Below, piece after piece: positions 37,616-48,548 of a DNA stretch of 64,000 bases. This stretch comes from Cordia subcordata (taxonomy: Eukaryota; Streptophyta; Magnoliopsida; Boraginales; Cordiaceae): positions 9,026,001 to 9,090,000 of the forward strand of contig JAPTOF010000010.1 in the NCBI GenBank assembly GCA_028554755.1, read 5' to 3'. Within the stretch, counting starts at the first letter, position 1, and the number at the start of each line of letters is the position of its first letter. The notes beneath the pieces are model-generated. The model did not search any database and was not told the DNA's origin. It worked only from the letters and a program-made list of their open reading frames with translations. Made by a program: the position numbers and the translations under genes.

Positions 37616-38988
37616 TGAAATACATATGTATAAGTTGTTTAACATTCAAAAGATGCTCATAAAGTCTTTTAAAAGAATTGTCAAACTAATGTAATTGCAT
37701 TCACCATTAAAAATATATCTCCTTATAATCAATTCTAAAAACTTTCCGAGATTTGAGCATATAGATCTCAGTTCTGGTATTTCCACCCCTAATCCTTTCC
37801 TCGCATTTTTATTAGTCATAGTCAATCATGGGTCACTAACGTCAGCATTCGACTACAGGCCGTGTGTGTCTTGTCCCGATATATATATATAGCTAGCCAA
37901 CCAACTATATTCTTTTTTCTCCAAAAATACTTTTGTCATTTGTCGTGGCCTGGCTTGTGCACCTCATGCCACTTTGTCATTTCTGAATTTTTTGATTTAA
38001 AACATTATTTTCTCTTATCTTTAACACAAGGCAACAATGCACGGCGGGCTCAAAATCAAAGTCATACAATAATTTTGGTGATATGGTTGATATGGGGGTT
38101 ACGGTAGTTATACCGTAAATTATTTTAATCAATTGACGTGCTTTAAAATTAATTAATACAATAAATTTACTTATAAAAATTATTGATATTAAATTTTGTA
38201 TATCTTAGCGGTCACATACTAGTTGCTTTCATTTTACAAACCATATGTCCAACATGTACCGTGGAGTAAACGCCTTAGTCTACTCCCTTGTCCTTTTTTT
38301 TTTTTTTTAAACTGATAACTTTGTCCGCTGCCTTTACTTCATTTTCTACAGACTCTCACATTCGTCCAAAACAAGAAAAGTTCTTCAAGGCTTTACTTTT
38401 CTGCTAAAGTTTGTTACTCTTATTGAAAAGAATGCTTCTATTGTAACACAGTTAAAATGAGATACGCAATACACAAATCTTTTTTGTATCAATAGATAAT
38501 AGACTCTTGTTAAAAACTAGATTTTTCACAAGTTAATTTAAATATGGGACAGAGTAGTAAAATTATATGCATGGGACGGAGTTCCTAGCAATTTCTAATC
38601 ACTTTTAGATTGTTATTGTTATTATCATTATTATTAATCACGCATTGTTTGACGTTTTGTAGATGGGACTGGATCAACAGGGTCCTAACATTTGTTCTCT
38701 TTTTCTTTTTTCTTTTTTTTTAATAGTCAAACATGGGCCTAACAGGCATCATGCATGACTTTAACTACTACCCCATTTATGGAAAGGACATATTTTCAAT
38801 TGATGTGCTACGTCATATAGAAAGCTACTGTATTTATCCATAATTACTTCTTTTTCCTTCAATTGAACTCGTCAACAAGCAATTATTACAGCACTAACGT
38901 ACGCATAAATCTAGCATATAACAGCAATGTACCTTTAGAGTTGTTCACATTGATTACATCTGATCTAGCATATAACAGCATTTTGTTC
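37616..38988. other. Upstream region of the receptor kinase
   Basis: AT-rich, with a block (38222-38300) shared with 26880-26955. Presumed promoter and leader; CTGTATTTATCCAT near 38828 is a weak TATA candidate. The in-frame upstream ATG at 38863 would add 42 residues ahead of the signal peptide and is not preferred. Confidence 0.5.
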
Positions 38989-41900
38989 ATGGAAAAAACT
39001 TGCATCTTCCTTTATGTTACAGCAGTATTTTTTCACTATGTTTCAGCTGGTCAGTCAAATATACCCACCGATCAATCCGCACTATTTGCCTTATTAAAAT
39101 CCCATCTCTCTCTTAGTTCTGATAGTGTTTTGGCCACTAACTGGTCCACTGCTGCATCTGTATGCAGCTGGATTGGTGTCACTTGTGGCTCGCGCTATCA
39201 TGGAGTTACTGCGTTGGACATTTCTAGCTTGCAACTCACTGGAAACATCCCTCCACATCTTGGAAACCTTTCTTTCCTCACTAAACTTGTCATGCGTAAC
39301 AACAGTTTCTCCGGGGAGATGCCTAAAGAGTTGGCTCGTTTGCCAAGATTGGAATTACTTGAGCTGCAGGGTAATCAACTTACAGGCTCCATACCACCTG
39401 CAATTTTCAACATCTCGTCGCTTCAAATTATTTCCCTTGCAGAAAACAACATTTCTGGCAAACTACCAGTAGATATATGCCACCATCTTCCGAGGCTAAG
39501 AAGCCTTGTGCTTGATGAAAACTCTCTGGTTGGTCCGATCCCCTCAAACCTAGGGAAATGTTCGCTGCTCGGATATCTTTCTCTGTCAAAGAACAGATTC
39601 AGCGGAACCATACCAAAAGAAATTGGAAACTTAACCAGGCTAACGGAATTGCATATTGATCATAACGACTTGGAAGGTATGATTCTACACCTTGAACAAC
39701 CGGAGCCATGGATGAGAACACTACTTATTATTTATTAATTTGTTTCTTAAAATATCTCAGATTAGATCGAAATGCTGAGCTAATATGTTAAGTAAGATTA
39801 CCAACCATTGTAATTTTGCAGGTGAAATACCAGAGGAGATTGGTAATCTTCAAAACTTGCAAAAGATTCTTGCGGGTTTTAATCGCTTAACTGGTCCCAT
39901 CCCTGCCAGTGTCTTCAATATTTCAATATTAGATTGCCTCGCATTTGTGAGTAACCGTCTCTCAGGTAACCTTCCTTCCAAATTAGGCTACGGGGTGCCT
40001 AATCTAAGAGAACTTCTTTTTGGAGGGAATAACCTGAGTGGAGTTATTCCAGATTCAATCTCCAATGCTTCACAACTCACTGTCATAGATCTTTCGAGTA
40101 ATAGTTTCAATGGTCCAATTCCACATTCACTTGCCAACTTAGGAATGCTTAGAATTCTGTCTCTACAAGATAATGATTTTCAGCACAAATCTTCATCATC
40201 AGAAATGAGCTTCCTCACTTCTTTGACAAACTGTAGAAATTTGGAAAAGATCGATGTATCTTGGAACCCATTGAATGGTGTTGTTCCATCTTCCATTGGT
40301 AATTTCTCCAAATCTTTTAAGGTATTTTCTGCACAAAGTTGTAAATTGAAAGGAGAAATTCCAAAAGAGGTCGGTAAGCTAAGCAGTTTGATCCGCCTGC
40401 GTCTTTCTGATAATGAATTGGATGGCTTCATTCCAACAACAATCAAAGATTTGGAAAGCCTTCAGGAAATCTACATGGATAATAACAACATCACAGGGCC
40501 TGTCCCCGATGGTTTTTGTCACTTGAAAAACCTTGGGGCTTTGAGTTTGGGTGGAAATGATATTTACGGTCCCTTACCAACGTGCTTAGGGAGTGTCACT
40601 TCACTAAGATATCTTCATCTAGCTTCCAACCGATTATCTAGTTTGCCAGCAAGCTTGTGGAACCACCAATATCTCTTGACACTCAATGCATCCTCAAATG
40701 AGCTGAGTGGGCATCTACCGCGTGAAATTGGAAATTTAGATGTTATAGTCGTCATTGATCTATCAATGAATAAATTCTCAGGCAATATTCCGACTACCAT
40801 AGGACGATTACAAAATCTGGTTAACCTTTCATTTGCACATAATAAATTAACAGGGACTATTCCAGAATCATTTGGCAAACTAGTGAGCTTGGAGACTTTA
40901 GATTTGTCTTACAACAATATAACTGGTGTACTTCCAAAGTCTTTGGAGGATCTCAGAAACCTCAACCACTTTAACATTTCTTTTAACAAACTAAGTGGAG
41001 AAATTCCTACGGGAGGTCCATTTTTGAAATTTACCAGCCAATCTTTTATGTCGAATGATGCACTATGCGGTGCTAGTCAATTCCAAGTGCCACCATGCCC
41101 CAAATCACGAGGAAAAAGAGTGCGTATAACTATATATGTTCTCTGTGGGGTTTTGGGATTGACTCTTGCATCAATTCTTGGATTATTGCTCATAAGATGC
41201 CAAAGGGAAAAGAAAGCACCACTTGAACTTGATTCAATAGATATGATGACACATGAAAGAATTCCCTACTCTAAACTTGAACGAGCAACTAATGGATTCG
41301 ATGAAAGCAATTTGCTTGGTAAGGGGAGTTATGGCATAGTTTACAAAGGAGTACTTAGCAGTGGGACTCTAGTGGCCGTAAAGGTTTTCAACACAAAGTT
41401 AGAAGGAGCAGGCAAGAGTTTTGACACTGAATGTGAAGCTTTATGCAACCTTCGCCACAGAAATTTAACCAAAGTCATCACCAGCTGCTCTAATGTTGAT
41501 TTTAAGTCGTTGGTGCTGGAGTACATGCCAAATGGAAGTCTTGAGAAATGGTTATATTCCCACAATTATTTCTTAGACATCTTACAAAGACTAGATATAA
41601 TGATAGATGTGGCATCTGCCCTGGATTATCTTCACAATGGTTACTTAATAGCCATGGTGCATTGTGACCTAAAGCCAAGCAACATTCTGCTAGATGAAGA
41701 TATGGTTGGGCACGTGAGTGATTTTGGCATTGCAAAACTATTGGGTAGGGAGAATAGTGCTGTGCACACCATGACCCTTGCGACAATAGGTTATATGGCA
41801 CCAGGTATGATATAATCCATGCTTTCATTTTCTTCTTTATTCTATCAACAGTAATTTCTTTGACAAGCATCTTATAATGTCTGAGTGTTGCATTACTGGT

Positions 41901-42293
41901 GTAGAGTATGGACTACAAGGAATCGTGTCTACAAAGTGCGATGTGTATAGCTTTGGTATCATGCTAATGGAAACATTTACAAGGGTGAAGCCTAGTGACG
42001 ATATGTTTGTTGAAGAATTGAGTCTGCGGAGCTGGATAAGTGATTCAATTCCTAATTCGCTTATTCATGTCGTAGATGGTAGCTTGCTTAGGCCAGAGGA
42101 AGAAAACTTGGAAAGGAAGGTGCAGTGCTTAATGTCCATCATGGAATTAGCATTGCATTGCACTGCAACATTACCTGCAGAAAGATTAAATATGAAAGAA
42201 GTTGTGGCAGTACTCAACAAGATAAGAATTCAGTTTTGCACAAGTTTTGATGGAAGTAGAGCACTGAATGGAGGGTACTCTCATGTAAGATAA
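38989..42293 (+). CDS. LRR receptor-like serine/threonine kinase, subfamily XII type (EFR/Xa21-like), non-RD
   Basis: Three exons (38989-39676, 39822-41804, 41905-42293), GT/AG borders, joining in phase to 1019 residues plus TAA. MEKTCIFLYVTAVFFHYVSA is a signal peptide. Then come an LRRNT domain (DQSALFALLKSHLSL, NWSTAASVCSWIGVTC) and about 20 LRRs to ~residue 620 (repeats such as LSGNLPSKLG, LKGEIPKEVGKLSSLIRL). A transmembrane helix lies around 662-684 (IYVLCGVLGLTLASILGLLL). The kinase has the glycine loop LGKGSYGIV (~727), VAVKVF (~749), HCDLKPSN (~842) and DFGIAKLL (~863); APE is restored across the last intron (MAP|EYG). The catalytic loop has Cys before Asp, so it is non-RD, typical of immune receptors that sense microbial or damage signals. 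Intron 2 at MAP-EYG is expected; intron 1, inside the LRRs, is less usual. No inactivating change is seen. Ligand unknown. Confidence 0.93.
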
Positions 42294-42429
42294 ATGATTG
42301 TAAAATTATTTTGAATCACCTTTTTCCTTCATAATTTTAATAAAACTGTGTCCTATATAACTTTTAGGCTTTTACTTTTATAAGGTTATAAATTTTAACC
42401 CAAATCTAGAAACTAAAAGTATCAAACTA
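42294..42429 (+). terminator. Receptor kinase 3' UTR
   Basis: AATAAAACTGTG at 42338 is a near-consensus poly(A) signal about 45 bp after the stop codon. Confidence 0.5.
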
Positions 42430-43275
42430 ATTTTACATACATGCAGAGCGAACGACTAATGTTGAGTACTTGGTCACCTAATATAGAAAATTAGTCACTT
42501 AATTAAAGTTGTTACTTTTTTATAACCAATTTTTTCGGTAAAAAAAAAAAAAAAAAGCCTCATGACTAATTTTATTAGTGACCAATTTTTAAGTTGGTCA
42601 AAAAACAGTAACTGAAATTTTAGTCACAATATTTTATAATGTGGTCACCAATTTTACCTCTCCAAACATTAATAATCAGTCACAAACCAATTACTAATTA
42701 GCGACTGAAATTTTGGTCACTATTTTAGTAACCTAAATAGTTTAAGAAAGTCATTTATCACCTCATCCAGCGACAGAATGTTTTGGTCATTAATTTAGCG
42801 ACATTAATTCAGTCACTGATTGAGATATTCATTAAGGACCATTCAGTGACCAAATTTTGGTCACTAATATCTCGATTAATGACCAAAAATTAGGTCACTA
42901 ATTAAGATATTAGTGACCGAACAATTCTAGTTACTAATTGAGATTGGGTTACTAATCATTGATATATTTAATGACCAAATAGTTTTTGTCACTAATTGAG
43001 ATTGGATTATTAATTGATATATTTAGTGACAAAAAATTGGTCATTAATTAGTGACTGATTTTCAATCACTAGTTAGTGACCAGCAATAATCAGTCACTAA
43101 TATTTTTATTTGTGATCGATTATCGTCGATCACTAATTTAGATTGGGTACTAATTAATATATTTTGGTCACTAATATATCAATTTGTGACTGAAATTTAA
43201 TCACTAATTGAGATATTAATGACTGAATATCAGTCACTAGAATAATGACCAAAAATATAGTCACTATTTTGTATC
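42430..43275. repeat. Dense array of GTCACTAA / TTAGTGAC motifs in both orientations
   Basis: Across ~850 bp the word (G)GTCACTAAT or its complement TTAGTGAC(C) recurs some 25-30 times, often as pairs (TTAGTGACCAAAAATTTGGTCACTAA-like) separated by 15-40 bp. Such motif-packed inverted words are typical of subterminal regions of CACTA-type transposons, but no CACTA terminus or 3-bp duplication was found. No ORF. Confidence 0.75.
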
Positions 43276-44379
43276 TAATATGCTTTTATTTTTTTGAAAC
43301 TAAATTTCTTTCTAATTTTCTTATAATTATTATATTTAATTCTTGATTTGAAACCCACATATACCATCAAACAAAAAAAAGAAGAAAATTATATTTTACA
43401 AATTCATTATTTTTAATATGCTTAAAAGATCATATTATAAAAATATGAAGTATTTTAGATGTTTTAACAAAGAAGTAATACACGTCATAGTAGTCAAGCT
43501 CAAAATATCGAAATCCTTTTGTTCTTTCGATATTCAAATACATATACATCACTAATAAAAATTGATATCACATGCAGATGAACCATATACTTTGTCTCAT
43601 GGAATCACATCTCTACCAGCTTCGAAACTCTGCAAAAGATCATCAACACCCAAATCAACATCTAATAATTGAAAGAGAAGTCTATTAATAGAATTATCAA
43701 AGGACTTCGGAGAAGGGATGGTCTGGGTGAAGGAGGATGGGATTTCATGAGAGGGGTGTGGTTGGAGGGTTGGGGGAGAAGGTTGAGGTGATGGAGGCTT
43801 GGTGGGATGGGAAGTTATACCATACACTTTAAGAATTGTGTATCCACTAAGTATTGTGTACCTTTAATAAATAAAGATTATAACTTTTATGAACAAATAG
43901 TATAAAAATTATGAATAAACATGTCAATTAAATTATTCATAACTCCACATAGTATTAATATTATGAATAAACAGTATTATTATTTTGAACAAAGGTGAAA
44001 GAGCATTAGAGAGCATGATGGTGAAGGAGAATGGTACAAATTACACTGATGGAAGGGTACAAGGTGTGAGGAGTGTGGGTTGGGGTTTTTGGAAGATTGG
44101 ATTTGAAATATATATGTATATATATATTTTTTGATAATACGTATTTGTGCACATATAAGTTTTGAAATTTATAATATTAATCTAATAAATTTTCCAATTG
44201 TAGTTTCTTTTTTATTTTTTTAATTTGTTAAATATCTAAAATTATATTTAAGTTATATAAAATTATTGGTATTATTTGGATGAGGATTGAGTATTTATTA
44301 TATAATTTGTTTATTAGTGTATATATTTATTGTATTAATACTCACCTTAGAGGATAAGCAACCAGGATTGTTTATTAGT
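43276..44379. other. Intergenic region, no firm gene
   Basis: Includes a purine-rich block (43690-43815) whose - strand reads a Pro/Ser-rich 76-codon frame (43827-43597) ending LLQSFEAGRDVIP. It is coding-like in composition but has no recognised domain or clear splice context. The rest is AT-rich. Confidence 0.4.
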
Positions 44380-45720
44380 GTTGTTAGTGACAAACTCACC
44401 TTAGAGACGTGGGGGGTTGAATAAGGTGATAGTCAAGAAAGATTAGCTTAACTCCGATTTAAAAGTTTTAACGACGCTTAAAGAAAGATCACAAAACTTG
44501 AAACAAGAGCGAAGAAGAAATCAAAGAAAAAACACGATATTTAGAATGGTTCAACGCGAGCTTATATCTACTATATAGAGCGTCCTGCTCTAGGATTTCC
44601 ACATGATCCCCACTATCGGAAAAATCCGAGTTTTCCAATTGTTGGCTAAGCTCAAACTAATTTTACAACTCTTGAATCCTATTTGATTCAAGTAAATTCT
44701 AGATCTCTCTTTGATTTGTGTTTAAAATAATCTAATACATTCAACCCAAGTTTATCATTTAAATATACAAATATTTGAAAGCGATCAACTTGAGAAATAA
44801 TTACACAAGCTGGAAAACTTTAAAATATGATGATTGATCTTATGATTGCTCCAAAATGTGTGTAAAAGTTGTTGTATTAGCTCAATTTTAGATATGTATA
44901 TGCACAAGTTAAAATATACCTATTAGTTGAGTTTTAAAATTCGAGAGTGGATAAGACAAGCAAATTGTGCTTAATAGTTAATGCAGCTAGTTTTGGACAA
45001 ATTTTTTTGCAATTGCCACTGGCCGTTGATGTGCCATCATAGCGGTTGATCGCACCCCTCGTTCATTAGATAACTTATTTTCTTTGGAACGTGAGCTTGA
45101 TGCGTGGTGTCAACTACATCTTGTGCCGACAATCAATCCACTTCTCCACTGACGATTGAGGTAGGCAACATGTAGTTGCCTATATGATCTCACTCACCAA
45201 AGAGCTTGTGTTGCTTTTCGAAAGTTCTTTTGAAGTACAAGTTCCCTTTTCCAAAAACTAAGTCCAAAAACTTTTTTACAAGCCCATATGTTATCAAAAC
45301 TTTTTAAGAGCATTTAAAACTTATAGTGCGTCCGTAAAACTTGAGCCAAAACATGACAATACACGCACAAGAGGCAATCTTACATTAAGTTCCACATCCA
45401 CGCCTCTTATGCCTTTCGTATCCATCCTTATATCGTTTCTTCGCTTCAAATTTTCAAAGATTTTTTCAATGATGAATCATAATCAAGACTTGGAAGCAAT
45501 GCGCTTTATAACACAAGATCTTCCATGAAACTCAATGATCAAACAAGTTAAAACAATGATCCAATTTAATAAACGTTAGTCAATTTAAACATGTGTGAGT
45601 CCATGTAACCAAAGCAATCATCAAAACTCAAATGGCTTATCAATTCATTCATCACTAAAGACATACTCATCAAGCTATTCATCAATAAAATTACATTTCA
45701 TCATGAAAACAACATGTAAT
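44380..45720. mobile_element. Probable decayed retroelement-derived repeat, second of its type
   Basis: Opens CACCTTAGAGACGTGGGGGG then TTGAATAAGG; AGAATGGTTCAACGCG (44543) and CTAGGATTTCCACATGATCC follow. The layout resembles 9910-11640 (GTGAAT(A/T)A near the start, a TGGTTC phrase, a GC-richer block with repeated GGTTGAT words near 45020-45060). No coding domains, PBS or termini identified. Confidence 0.3.
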
Positions 45721-46003
45721 GCTAATAGGTAAATTTATTTGTTGTAATAATACACACGTGAGAGAATATTGGTGTATTTATTATTTTAATACATCATTTC
45801 ATGTGTAGGTGGGGTTTGTTTATTGGCATACTTATTTATTATATTAATATGCACATGATAGCATGTGCAGACATGGTTTGTTTATTAATGTATTTATTTA
45901 TTGTCTTAATACGAACCTTCAAGTGCAAGAGAGATTTGTTTTTGAGTTTTCCATGTGAATAATTTTAATGTTTTAAATGATTGGTGGTGAGTTTTAAACA
46001 TTT

Positions 46004-46082
46004 GATACCATGTTAGAGTTACTATCTTATCTAAAAGTTTAAAATGATAGAGAGAATATCGAAGTCTTATTTGTTATATTGA
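46004..46082 (-). mobile_element. TRIM/SMART-like LTR end plus primer-binding site, minus orientation
   Basis: On - it reads TTTTAGATAAGATAGTAACTCTAACA then TGGTATCA, i.e. the LTR end and Met-tRNA primer-binding site seen at 13624-13662 and 13770-13844. Only this part is visible; the remaining element is lost. Confidence 0.6.
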
Positions 46083-46091
46083 TACAAAGGT

Positions 46092-46600
46092 TTAGACTAC
46101 AAAATATATGAACATAATATATACTAATATATCATCTATTTTCACTTTGTACATAAGGCCCATCAGTTGAAGAAGAAAACTTCTGCCCATTGCAATCTTG
46201 GCCCCGACATCATTGTATATTGCTTCAAATAGTTGCGTTTCTATTTTGGCTTTAACATTGAAAATGCTTTTGTTTCTGCATCCAATTTCAATAGATTGAT
46301 GCACTCGAGAGTAACTTTAGAACAATTGCTTTCATGGTCTTGTACAGTGTGCAAAGAATGATGTAGTTTCACACATCATCCCAGTTGGTGATGGGAACAA
46401 GAATAGATAAAAGATAAAGTTCCTTTCTTCAAATACATCTTGTAAATAAGCAATTAAAATATAGATGATTCCCAATCTCACATCCACTGAAGCAAAAAAT
46501 ACAATAGGAACTACACAAATTGTCCCAAGCAACAAGCCCACCCAGTCACGAATGTATGTTTTGGGTAGTGATTCTAATTGAACCACTCAATATTGTGCGA
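46092..46600 (-). pseudogene. Unrecognised coding-like fragment
   Basis: Two adjacent - frames (46586-46332 and 46304-46092) have protein-like composition. The first holds a hydrophobic stretch (VGLLLGTICVVPIVFFASVD, then VRLGIIYILIAYL) that looks like membrane segments; the second reads KIETQLFEAIYNDVGAKIAM. The frame breaks between them. I do not recognise a family; it may be a decayed host gene or transposon gene. Confidence 0.3.
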
Positions 46601-46724
46601 AATCTATCTCTACATGCGTCTCAGTTGCCAAATCAGAAAGACCTATATGCTTAATTTGATTGCCAAATATAATTGCAATTGATCATTTTTTGTCAATGCA
46701 TAATTTGATAGTAATTCTTTCGAA

Positions 46725-47395
46725 GTAAATATGGCTGGCTCGTTAAGTGGTTGGCCCCTGGTGATGGTATTTTGAAATTGAATGTGGATGGTAGTGTGAG
46801 AGGGCTTCCCTGAGCAACTTGGGCAGCAGGCAGTCATTACGGCAGAATTGAAAGCATGCGTCACAGGGCTCAGGGTCTGCTTGGAGGGCAGCATTAGGAA
46901 TTGTTGAAAGGTTCAGATGACTCCTGGGGGATATGTCACTTAGTGGCTCGGGCACGTGATTTGCTTCGGACTACTGGTTCCAGGATTAGTCATATTTGTC
47001 GTGAAGGAAATAACCCAGCAGATATTTTAGCCAACAAGGGCATGGAGATCGACAAGGTTTATGTATTTGAAGATGAGAATTCTTTTTTGCCCCTTGGAGG
47101 TTTATTACGCTGTGATCGCATAGATATTCCTAGTTTTAGGTTCTCATTTGTAAGGGTAGTAAGTACTACCTTATTTATTTTTGTAATTACAATTTGATGT
47201 AAGGTAGCAGTACTACTTTTTTTATTTTATTGTGTTTGTATTTGCATCTTTTGCATTCTATTATACGGTTGACCTGTTAACATGTCATCCTCGAGAGTAG
47301 ACTAAAAATTAGGCCTACGCCCCCTCTCCCCCAACCATGTACTTATTTTTTTGTTTTAATAAAATTTCGGGGGTACTACTCCCTTTTACCAAAGT
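46725..47395 (+). pseudogene. LINE ORF2 3' end: RNase H-like domain remnant and 3' tail
   Basis: Starts WPPGDGILKLNVDGSVRG (46757), the typical opening of the RNase H-like domain at the C-terminus of plant LINE/L1 ORF2. Then AELKACVTGLRVCLEGS. After a shift, HICREGNNPADILANKGMEI (46990-47050), the conserved end of that domain, follows. The 3' UTR ends GGGGGTACTACTCCCTTTTA then CCAAA (47370-47392), close to the poly(A)-bearing tail at 58840-58888. 5'-truncated and broken by shifts. Confidence 0.8.
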
Positions 47396-47409
47396 AAATA
47401 TTAAAGATA

Positions 47410-47780
47410 GGATAAATAACACAAATGGTCCCTTATCTTTGCCCCAAATAGCATTCTTGTCTCTTCTCTCTTTTATTTGTGACATTTTAGTCCTTTACAT
47501 ATAAGATTTGTGACACCATTGGTCTTTTTCCAATTTTGTTAAAAATCACATGAATGATGAAATTAGCCTTGGCAAAACTCTTACGTGCACAATTTAGGAG
47601 TTTTCCCAAGGCTAATGTCGTCATTCATATGATTTTTAACAACAAATTTTGACGGGAGATTGGAAAAGAACTAATGGCGTCAAAAATCTTATATATAAAG
47701 GACTAAAATGTTACAAATGAAAGATAAGGGACAAGAATGTTATTAGGGCAAAGATAAGAGACCATTTATGTTATTTACCC
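47410..47780. mobile_element. Foldback MULE-type MITE with 9-bp TSD
   Basis: Almost entirely inverted repeat. The left arm GGATAAATAACACAAATGGTC pairs with the reverse-complemented right arm GGGTAAATAACATAAATGGTC and the match runs ~170 bp per arm (CTTTGCCC, ATTCTTGTC, TTTTAGTCCTTTA, AAATCATATGAATGA). Flanks TTAAAGATA (47401-47409) and TTAAAAATA (47781-47789) form a 9-bp duplication with one mismatch, fitting Mutator-type insertion. 371 bp, no ORF. Confidence 0.88.
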
Positions 47781-47789
47781 TTAAAAATA

Positions 47790-48548
47790 TTTGTCCTTGA
47801 ACTTTATTCCTAACATTATTTTTAGGCCTGAAATATTGAGTCTGAGATGTGATAAAGTGGTAGGTTTATGAAATATTTCTAATTCTAATTCGAACCGTGA
47901 TATCATCGGAAACATAAAATCATTCAGCTAGCAATGGAGCTTGTCATTTTACAAACATCGCTACAATAACATATGGAATACCGCAATTGTTTCAACTATA
48001 ATTCTTAAACTTATCTTGTAAGCGTTTATGACTAGAGTACAGATGTAGCAATGTAATTGAAAACTATTTTCACGTTAAGTTATGCCAACATAGTTTTTCT
48101 TTTTTTGGTTAAAAATTCCTCGTTCCCTTTCATAAGAATAATTTTCCATGAAAAGAGAGTCAGAGTTTCGTTTTTGTATGATGGATTGATTAATGATACG
48201 ATCAATCATGCTTATTTTTCATACAATTTGAAGAGTTTAATGACAGTCCTGTGCTGTGAGGCGTTCACCATTAAAGTTCAGCCAAGGAAAAAAAAGAAAA
48301 AAGAAAAAAGAAACAGCTTCATGAAAGTATTTTATGAATGGGTTCTACAGGTATAAAGTTTGTCTGGGTTGACTCTTCAGAAAAACGAAATTCTTCTATA
48401 ATTTTGAAAAAAGTATTTTCTTGATAAATTTAAAATTTTACATCTTCAGAACTGGCTTTTGGAGAATCTTAAATTAAACATTTTAAAAATACATTCTAAA
48501 AGTAAATCAAAACATTTATTACAAAAACAAAGTATATAATTTTCAGAA
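47790..48548. other. Intergenic stretch, no gene seen
   Basis: AT-rich sequence; the open frame at 48057-48356 (+) is low-complexity toward its end (AAGAAAA runs) and has no recognisable domain. Confidence 0.55.

Noticed and set aside
37464..37662. Open frames rich in [12 protein letters not shown] on both strands
   Set aside because: Pure CATA/TATG microsatellite.
42430..43275. CRISPR-like or satellite array
   Set aside because: The repeated word is 8-9 bp in both orientations with irregular spacing, in a plant nuclear setting; not an array of repeats and spacers.
43597..43827. Pro-rich - frame as a gene
   Set aside because: No recognisable domain, no splice sites linking to other exons, and the bias follows a purine-rich tract.
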